Origin: Aaosphaeria pasadenensis
Taxonomy: Eukaryota; Ascomycota; Dothideomycetes; Pleosporales
Direction of reading: 5' to 3'
NCBI GenBank assembly: GCA_022813625.1
Contig: JAKLMB010000010.1
Coordinates: 992,001 to 1,056,000 of the forward strand
Length of the DNA stretch: 64,000 nt
Part shown: positions 56,593 through 64,000 of the stretch, piece by piece
Position numbering within the stretch: the stretch's first letter is position 1
How the letters are laid out: each line of letters opens with the position of its first letter
Notes under the pieces: generated by a model
What the model saw: the letters and a program-made list of their open reading frames with translations, nothing else
Told to the model about the DNA's origin: nothing
The model's database searches: none
Position numbers and translations under genes: made by a program

Positions 56593-59509
56593 GTTATCTT
56601 TTTGAAACGCAGAACACAATGCTAGTCCGTCCTAGGAACCATAAGAATCCCAAAAATCGTATAATCGAGAGGACTGCGGTCGCATATAGCAAGAATCGGA
56701 AGTACAAGGGCGTACGAGTTGTGGCAGCAGCCTAGAAGATTGATTAGCATGACGCATAACATAGTCAACACCAAATTCCACTTACTCCGACACCGATCGA
56801 ATTGAAGCTATCACTTGTCACCAGAATAATCAGCGCCATGTTGGAGAGCAACCACGAATAGACGAGACCGGTTCTGAAAGACTTGTACGAGTCTTCAGTG
56901 TCCTTGCGCATCGGCTGATCTGAATCCGCGGAGCTGATAGGTGTGAGTGCGCGACGCACTACCTTCTCGAATTTGCTGTCAATGTCTTCTTGTTCCTGTT
57001 CGATTTCCTCGACTACGGTTTCTCGCTCCTCCTTGACGATGTTTGCAGACGGCAATGCCTCTGCGACGTCGGAGCCCTTGGTTCCCCACGAGACGTCGTG
57101 CCAATTGTTGAATGCATAAACCATCAGTATATTGATGTATGTCGACATCAATATCATATATTGGGGGAAAGAGTGGAACATATGCCAGGGATCCAGGTAG
57201 AGGAAGGATGCGATATAGTTCAGCCCGTAGATCGTAACGAGGGCGATCATGATGAGTCCCGCAACTCCAGTCTTACCGCCAAAGAAACTATCGAAAAATG
57301 CCTGTCCCGATTCGAACGAAATCTGCTCCTCAACCGGCTTGGTGGTAAACGCACGGTAGACGAGATACGTTGTCAATACAAGAATGTAGGCCTGAATGAC
57401 GCCGAACACTACGAAAGATGCCATGTAGCTGTATCTTGATCCCTTTGGTCTGTTGCCGAGTGCGAGGATGAATTGTAGGATGAGAAATGCCACGTAGATA
57501 TATCCAAGAACGACGTTAAGGATTGGGGTCACTTTGTCTCCGAACGGCCATCCATGATAGTCTGCCTTTGGCTGTGGTGTACCAACCAGGTCCATGATGA
57601 CTATGGTTGTGAGGTAATATGCGGCAAGCGAGAACCACGCAAAGAGGACGTTGAATAGGTTGTAAACGAGCTGAATGTGGAGGAAGATCAGTCGCACAAA
57701 ACTATGTCCTGAAGAGTAAAGTCGGCCAAAGTGCATGATGGAATATAGGGATGCGGCAAAAGATCCATTCAGCCATCTTCGTCGTTGACTGATAAACTCT
57801 GCCGCGCCCTCTGGAACGTCAGTCTCTCCTTTCGAGGCTTTCACATACGACAAGTGCCAATTTTGACCAGCTTTGGCTACCAATTCGAAACAGAGAATTC
57901 GGTCTTCGGCCAAGAACATATTCTTCTTGAAGATGTTCATTCCATCGATGCCTTTCTTGCCGAGGACCTTGGACAGGGTATGATCACCGTGAAAGTATTG
58001 CTCCAAAGGTCGCCCAACAATCGCTCGAAATCGATACGCTGAAAATGCTCCCGGAAGAACACTGACATAGCCGAACGCGCTTTCTAGCGGTTTGTCCAGG
58101 ACATTTGATATTTTGTATTCGAAATTCTGAATGGCAACCAATGGATTGAGCAATGCTGCACCTCGTTTCCCAAGCATTGCATGAATTTCTCCGCAAGCAC
58201 CGCCGAGATTAGGGTCATTATAGAAGGCTTCCCAAAGCGACAGCAAGGCACGAGGGCCCGGTTTAGTGCCGGCGTCGATAAGGATCGAAACCTCGGGATT
58301 TAGAATCCGGCCAAACGCGTTGAACAACCAACGATGAGAATTAATCTTTTTACTGTTCTTCTGTTTCAGACAGAAAATAAATTGTACAGGCGGCAAATTA
58401 TCGGCCGATTCGTTGCTTGCAGGCCGGACCAGTTGATGCTCAGGTGTGACCGAAATCTGGCTGGTGTATTCGAAGATGTGTGCCACCGTTTCTTTTCCGT
58501 TGACATCTTTCTTGACAACCCCGTCTTGATAGATTCCGACAGTAGCGAGAACATCAAACACGCTTTTGTCGACATTGTCTATGCCATCGAAAACCAGGCA
58601 AACTACAATCTTTTGCCAGGCAGGGCCGCCAACATTCCAGAATTTCGACTTTTTCAAGTTGCAGATCTCGCGAATGTTTCGCATTGTGCCATGTAGCGTT
58701 CTTGCTAGAAGAACCTTGTCCTCGTTGTAATAAGTAATCGCAATCAAAAGTTCCGTGTGGCGATTGTACATGCGCGCCCGCAGGTTGTAACCGTTTTGGA
58801 GAGTGAAGTCGTTGGGATCGCATGTGGCAGCTGTATAGCGCATTTTGGTAAACTCTTCGTCCACAGCATCTGGCGCGTTCCGATAGCGTGGCTCAATGCT
58901 GTTTTGAATAGCACTCGGTACGGGATAGTCAGTACTAAGAATGGCGCCCTGGTGAAGTTTGATTCTTCGTGTCCTAGATCGCTTCATGCCCCCGCCATTC
59001 GGCGGTATGGTTTGTTGCTGCTGCTGTCTTTGCACCCAGCTGTCGTCTGCATCTTCCCTTGAAGTGTAGTGCTCCTCTTGATTTCCAGGATTCATGCCGT
59101 GTTGGTAATGACTTTGACGATAAGGGAGGAATTCATCGGACTGGCTGTGTACGGAGTAATGATTACTGGGGGGTGGCGTATCCGTCCCATCAAATGGATT
59201 TGGGTTGGTGAGGCTGTAGCTCGAGGTATAGGATTGCACACTTTGTGCTCCCCGACGGTCGCCACCGACACTCTGTGGCGGACCGGGTTGAAGACTTTGC
59301 GGTGTGTCGTATGATGGAGAATACGTATTGCCTAGGAGGTTTTGACTGGCTTCATCATGTCTTGGACTTCGAGATCGGTACTAAGACAATGCATGTTAGG
59401 AGCTCATCTTATTGCTCTGCTGATCTTCTGGACTAACTGGTGAGATAGGTGCGAAGTCCTCCAATTGGTGACCTTCTTCGTTGGCACTGTGATCTTTGCT
59501 GTGGGACAT
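56593..59509 (-). CDS. Class III chitin synthase
   Basis: Predicted CDS complement(56593..56731, 56786..59380, 59438..59509), about 934 residues. Exon 1 (MSHSKDHSANEEGHQ) joins across a GTTAGT...CTAAC...CTTAG intron; the large frame has no ATG at its own start. A hydrophilic Pro/Gln-rich N-region precedes the GT2 domain. Catalytic marks are LLIAITYYNEDK (near 208), GDHTLSK, MFLAEDRILCFEL and the QRRRW motif with SQRRRWLNGSF (near 528). About seven C-terminal helices follow, ending LGRTSIVFCVSKR from the last exon. The sequence ELLIAITYYNEDKVL is class III rather than class I/II. It makes chitin at the plasma membrane during tip growth. My hand count of the last exon is one base off a multiple of three, so its end is plus or minus one. 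Confidence 0.93.
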
Positions 59510-60955
59510 TTCAAGTATGCTGCATTGAAATCTCACAGTTTTTTTGCGGTAAATCGAATGTGTTTCGTAAATTCGGCGGTGCACCGGTGTTCGCAAATGC
59601 AGCAAAGTGACAAACTGGAATCAAGAGTGTGAGGTCAAAATGAAAAGCAGAGTTAACTTAGGACAGTCTATGTCAGGAGCGAGGTCGTGGCTGTTTTCTC
59701 CTTGGAAAGTCAATGCAACGATAGACCATCATGGCGAAACAAGATTACTAGGTAGGTCCAAGGGAGCATCAGCCCCAAAACCAGCCCCAGCAACGTCTGT
59801 TCATTTTGCGTAGCCTCCCATCTAAAACGTAACGTGAGATTGCCTGCCATTGCTGTCACTATCCAATCGAATCTATAGAATGAATATACGGTCGCCCGTA
59901 CCGTTGCTTCAGATATGTGCAGGACGGTTTACTAACCGATTTCGGTCGGAGCTTTTGCTATGCTCTCGCTCAATTTTCTCGGGCTCGCCGGCTAAAAATA
60001 GCCGGACACCTCAAGAGTAGTATTCAACCATTTGATGTAGAAAATCGGAAATTTACAATCTGAACTCGAGCCAAAGGGTGACCGGTTATTTTGCAGACAC
60101 TTCGGCGCGATTACAATTTCTTCCCATCGTCAAGTTTCAACAAGATGTGTAGTTAATGCTCATTCACAGGACTTGTCCAAATTCGGTTAGCTTTTCATCT
60201 CAACTAAGACTAACCTGATCGACATGATGCTTAACATCTATGGGGAAGTGGAAGGGGATGTCTAGAATATAATGCTGCGCTTGTGATGCTGTCGCACGAC
60301 CTGGACTGAGATAGGAATAGTCAATGCTTTTGCATCGGTCAAGCGTGGGCTAGAAGTGTTGAAGTGGACGCTCAGTAGTTGAATGGATTTCAATGATTAT
60401 TTCAGTGGCAATGTGTCCAGCCCTGCCGCAGCTCGGTCTAATTTCATATCTGGCAAACATCACTTTTCTGGGAGCGCTGAGGTTTTACAGGTGCATTGTG
60501 TGTATAGAACTATAGAGAGATTGGTGGACAAACCCAAATTTCACTATGTAAACTTGCAATTATTTCAGAGAGAAAGAATCACTGTCATGGCTTAGCAACG
60601 GGTCACAATTGGAGTATGCAATCTTACACTTTAGATTCCAGCTACATCTACTCCCAATAGGAGATTTGAGGCCGTGTCAGTCACAAGAGTCCATAGAGTG
60701 ATATTCATTCAAGTACACATACCAAATAACAGAGCACTGATGATCAAGACTCAAGAAATTCTGGCATGCATGTTTCAGATATTGAGACAACAGTCACTCT
60801 TCCCCTCGTTTACTATCGCGTTCACTGTCGTCTTAACAAATTCTAATGCGTGCTACACTAACCAGTATGACACCATTCAACGGTCCGCATGATAAGCTTC
60901 GACTTAAACAGAGTCCACATGTAGTCCCCACGAGTTCGGAGCCATCTCATCGTGA
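59510..60955. promoter_or_regulatory. 1.4-kb chitin synthase promoter region
   Basis: Upstream of the chitin synthase gene and downstream of the hypothetical gene at 61 kb. It holds the 18-bp inverted element at 59988. The plus-strand frames at 60383-60892 show no features. Confidence 0.45.
59988..60005 (+). promoter_or_regulatory. 18-bp inverted element, copy 2
   Basis: CCGGCTAAAAATAGCCGG, exact reverse complement of the element at 53208. The bases after it also match partly (GCCGGACACC here, GCCGGACTCC at 53221). It lies about 480 bases upstream of the chitin synthase start. Confidence 0.55.
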
Positions 60956-62197
60956 TCATTTCCTATTACTATAATCATAAGGGCTCTTTCCGATTGGTGC
61001 ATCATCTCTCCTCCAAACAATTCTCCTATGCGCGAAACCCGGTTCTCCACTGCCTGCATCATTCCAACCCTCGTCAACATCGATAGCAACGATCTCGCTA
61101 ACCCGTAGGTTTCTCGTCAACACTGGCAGTTCGCAATCGCACCACCAACACGCTTTCTTGACTCCTTCATTCGGCGTCTTCCAGTCCTTTCCTTTCGGAA
61201 GCAGTAAATACACTGTCCCTTGTGCCATCTCACTTTCCAGAACAGCTGTGAGGCCCGGATCTTCATGGCATACGGATGTAGAAGCTACGTTGAGGTATCT
61301 CGCCAGCAACGTCTGTGAAATGGACGCAGGATCACTGCCGAGATACGTAGCAAGATTAAGGTAGTGAATCACAGGACTATCGAGGTATTTCGAGCTAAAC
61401 TTATCCAACAGCTTTGCCGTAGCGTCCAAGCATTCGGAGCTATCCGCGCAAAGCGAGCTCCAGAACACGCTCGGCGCGTCTGCAGAGGGAAGGGGGCCGC
61501 GGGCTTTCAGAAGTGACGAGAGATACTCTGGAGACGACGCATTTGCTCGGAGGACTGGCTCGCCAAGATACGCAGGCCGAGAGAATGGTGGGTCGTGGCC
61601 TCGTCTCCATATCGTCCTTTTGCGAGCGAAATTGTTCGTGCCGAAGACTGTGATGGAGGTCACGTCAGGGTTGCGAGTGAGCGTAGGGTAGATGTAATGT
61701 GTCCAAGGATTGGCGCGAGCATCGGGGTATGGTTTGACCTCGTTCCGGCGTATTGGCATGAGAAGAGCGACAGACCCAGTTGCAACTGATGCGAGAGCGT
61801 AAGATGAGCGAGCTAGAGGTTTCCAGGCGCTGGAGGAGTTCAGGTTCGAAATTTGACTTTCGAGCCACGTTAAGGGGAATCGGTCGTGGTAAGTTACCAG
61901 ATCCAAAGGGTCTAGAGGTGATCCAGATGAATGAAGTAGGTATGACTTAAAGTCATCGACGATCCTAAGATCTTCGAAGTCTGCTGCGAATATCGTAATG
62001 CTATCTTCTCTTGGTCTTCCAATAACTTTGAGGTACTCTTCGATGGAAAGTGGGCTATTTTCGAGAGCACGGTAGGAGTTTGTAACGACCGATGGGACCT
62101 CTAGGAAGTATTGTGCAGTCCCTGCGAGTTCCGGGTAAGTGTTCGACTGAGAGAGTCCAATTCTTTCCAAATTTGTCAAATACTGGCTCACTGCCAT
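60956..62197 (-). CDS. Hypothetical protein, 413 residues
   Basis: An intron-free frame. I prefer the start MAVSQYLTNLERIGL at 62197, although the frame is open to an ATG at 62266. The protein is soluble with no signal peptide or clear membrane segment. It begins with a regular alpha/beta pattern (PREDSITIFAADFEDLRIVDDF). Late in the sequence there is WWCDCELPVLTRNLRVSEIVAIDVDEGWND. The high content of Ser, Leu and Pro and the normal codon use support a real gene. I do not recognise a family or function. It lies between the chitin synthase and multicopper oxidase genes, all on the minus strand. Confidence 0.7.
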   Translation of the reverse strand: MAVSQYLTNLERIGLSQSNTYPELAGTAQYFLEVPSVVTNSYRALENSPLSIEEYLKVIGRPREDSITIFAADFEDLRIVDDFKSYLLHSSGSPLDPLDLVTYHDRFPLTWLESQISNLNSSSAWKPLARSSYALASVATGSVALLMPIRRNEVKPYPDARANPWTHYIYPTLTRNPDVTSITVFGTNNFARKRTIWRRGHDPPFSRPAYLGEPVLRANASSPEYLSSLLKARGPLPSADAPSVFWSSLCADSSECLDATAKLLDKFSSKYLDSPVIHYLNLATYLGSDPASISQTLLARYLNVASTSVCHEDPGLTAVLESEMAQGTVYLLLPKGKDWKTPNEGVKKACWWCDCELPVLTRNLRVSEIVAIDVDEGWNDAGSGEPGFAHRRIVWRRDDAPIGKSPYDYSNRK

Positions 62198-62753
62198 GGT
62201 GCACACAATGCCAGTACTACGAAAACTACAATAAATAACCCGAAATACCACATCAATCCCCAACACTACCTGTCAAGAGGTTCAAAGCCAAGATTATATT
62301 TCTGGCCATCTGAAAATGTAGCAATCAAGCAACCGAGCAATCTGTCGCTTCCAGTTGCGGATGCTTTGCCATTTATGTAACAGCCTAAAGCGATTTAATC
62401 TACAGAACAGATAGTTATGCAAGTAACACATGCACCAAGCCGTCACTTTAGCGACTTTGACCCCTTGCCACTCTCTCATACTAGCAACTTGACGCTGAGC
62501 CTCCTTTCACGATGTGGATGCCATGTGACACTCCTAGATCAACTGCAAGGATCTCTCAGATTTGATGAACTTTACAATTTCGATTCGTGAACGTCATTAT
62601 TTAGGACCAATAAACATTGGGTGTTGAACCCATCATAGTAGCAGCATTATATAGACCAAGCTGAGAACCCGACATAATGCGCAATGAAAGACGGTGTCTT
62701 CTCTCTCGATACCTTCTTTCTCGATATGTTTGAATTCCTTCGTAGCCTCAACC
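62198..62753. other. Intergenic region
   Basis: Promoter of the hypothetical gene and 3' flank of the oxidase gene. No further features seen. Confidence 0.5.
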
Positions 62754-64000
62754 TTATTCCTGGCCCTCGAAGAACATCGCACTGAATGATCTGGGCTTAA
62801 AGTTGAAGACGGTATTGCAAGATTCAAGGCTCTGTTCCCAAGAGATGGGTTCGAGCTTTGCGGCACAGTTCCCCAAAGTAGGGATTCTCGCGCGATTGCA
62901 CGCATCCACACTATCTCTGTTGATGGCCTGTTGAGCCTGGAGCTCTTTGGGCGCCTCGATGAAGGTGGAGGACATTCCGCCAATCATGTGCAGATCGATA
63001 TGGCAGTGGAAGAGCCATACTCCTGGGTTGTCGGCACGGAATCGAAGAACTACGTAACCGTAGGGCGGGACAACAACTAGGGTTCGTTAGCATACAAAAG
63101 TTCTTTGACCCCATAATCGGGAGCTTACCGGTATCACGGCTGGCGGGTGTCGATGGTAGATCCGATTCATCGCCATCCCAAATTCCGCTACCCAGGCGAA
63201 CAAGTTGGAAACGGTGACCTGGTAACACGTGGTCAGTATTCCATTCAATCCATAGTCGCTAGTGTAACCATACCGTGCAGATGCATGGGATGAGGCCAGG
63301 GATCCGGGTTTTCCATGTAAATTTGTACGACACTGTCCGACTCGAGTACCCACGGATCAACACCTGCTCCGTAGGTGGACGCGAGCTCTGCCTTTGGTCC
63401 CGATGTCAAGGCTGTGTAGAGTGTGGGGACCCTTGGATTGACCCAAGGCAATATACCCAATGCGGTACGGGTACCAATTCCTTCAAAGTAACTCATGTTA
63501 GAAATAAGGTAGATATTGTGGTTCACTGGCTCGAAAAGGGGAACTTCGTCCAGGTCGCTAAGGTCGAATTCGTTGAGGACCTTTACCGGCGTCCAATCCG
63601 GGGTCAATGTCTCGGACAAGGCAACAGTACCTTCTGGAGAAGAATGGTCTTGGTTTCCCTTGCAAACCACATTGCCAATCACAGAGCGCAAATTCAATGG
63701 TGGCAGGTCCGATACCGTTATGTCAGCTGACATCTTTGCGATATATCTCAAATCTTTGGCTCCATGTTCCTGTCCGGTCACTATGACATCGTAACGCTGT
63801 CCAGCGCAAGGCCTGATTGTTCCGATCTCGTAAGGGCAGACGGATGAGCCGTCAATCGCAACCACTGTCATATTGTACCCTTCAATATGAAAGTTACTGC
63901 AAGCAAGACCGCCGATGTTGGCTAGTCGTAGCAGATACCTGGTTCCGGGATCAAAGTGAAGATCTGGCGCATGGCGACTATCGTTGAGCAGAAGGGTATC
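62754..64000 (-). CDS. Multicopper oxidase (laccase/Fet3-like), 5' part missing
   Basis: Visible CDS complement(62754..63076, 63129..63218, 63274..64000), about 379 residues; the N-terminal cupredoxin domains lie beyond the right edge. Introns of 52 and 55 bases were placed by restoring HPMHLHGHRFQLV and RDTVVVPPYGYVVLRF. Domain 2 shows FHIEGYNMTVVAIDG and CAGQRYDVIVTG. Domain 3 has the copper motifs HPMHLHG and HCHIDLHMIGGM, carrying type 1 and trinuclear ligands. The residue ten after the type 1 Cys is Met, the axial ligand seen in ascorbate- and bilirubin-oxidase-like sites rather than high-potential Leu/Phe laccases. It oxidises phenols, iron or other small molecules outside the cell. No C-terminal membrane helix is seen, so it is probably not a standard Fet3. 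Confidence 0.88.

Noticed and set aside
1..64000. Search by eye for tRNA genes, CRISPR arrays, transposases and reverse transcriptases
   Set aside because: None recognised. A covariance-model scan would be needed to exclude divergent tRNAs or small RNAs.

Overview
The window is nuclear DNA of a filamentous ascomycete (Pezizomycotina). Most genes carry short GT-AG introns of about 48-60 bases with CTAAC/CTGAC-like branch sites. The families are typical of that group: two Zn2Cys6 regulators, a UstYa/DUF3328 pair, an RTA1 exporter, a fungal-rhodopsin membrane protein, a class III chitin synthase and a GH114 enzyme. The class is not decided by the sequence; Leotiomycetes or Dothideomycetes would both fit. 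I resolved splicing by hand from reading frame, splice signals and family alignment. Exon borders given here are therefore predictions.

Region 1 (1-31 kb) is mostly housekeeping or scattered genes: a tandem GFA-domain protein cut by the left edge, guanine deaminase, a hypothetical protein, a 1,554-residue coiled-coil protein, a 68-residue hypothetical, an NmrA-like NAD(P)-binding protein, a UstYa-like protein that has lost its histidine motifs, a secreted amidase, methylthioadenosine phosphorylase, a second hypothetical resembling the first, a broken-looking SAP-type gene, a secreted SET-domain protein and a GH114 enzyme. A gene-poor stretch of about 3 kb (28.2-31.2 kb) follows.

Region 2 (31-46.5 kb) looks like an undescribed specialised-metabolite locus. 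In order it holds an RTA1-type exporter, an intact UstYa-type oxidase, a tiny three-exon gene for a secreted peptide or small protein, a cytochrome P450, a seven-helix rhodopsin-like membrane protein, a Zn2Cys6 activator, a single-pass serine/threonine-rich membrane protein and an MFS sugar-porter. The secreted peptide gene lies between the UstYa and P450 genes. That is the composition of fungal ribosomal-peptide (dikaritin-type) clusters, so it is the main candidate for a new system. No core peptide is proven.

Region 3 (46.5-64 kb) holds an AAAP amino-acid transporter, a PPxY-bearing alpha-arrestin, a second Zn2Cys6 regulator, a class III chitin synthase, a hypothetical protein and a multicopper oxidase cut by the right edge. 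An 18-bp perfectly matched inverted element occurs twice here (53.2 and 60.0 kb), upstream of the arrestin and of the chitin synthase.

No tRNA, rRNA, CRISPR array, transposase or reverse transcriptase was recognised.
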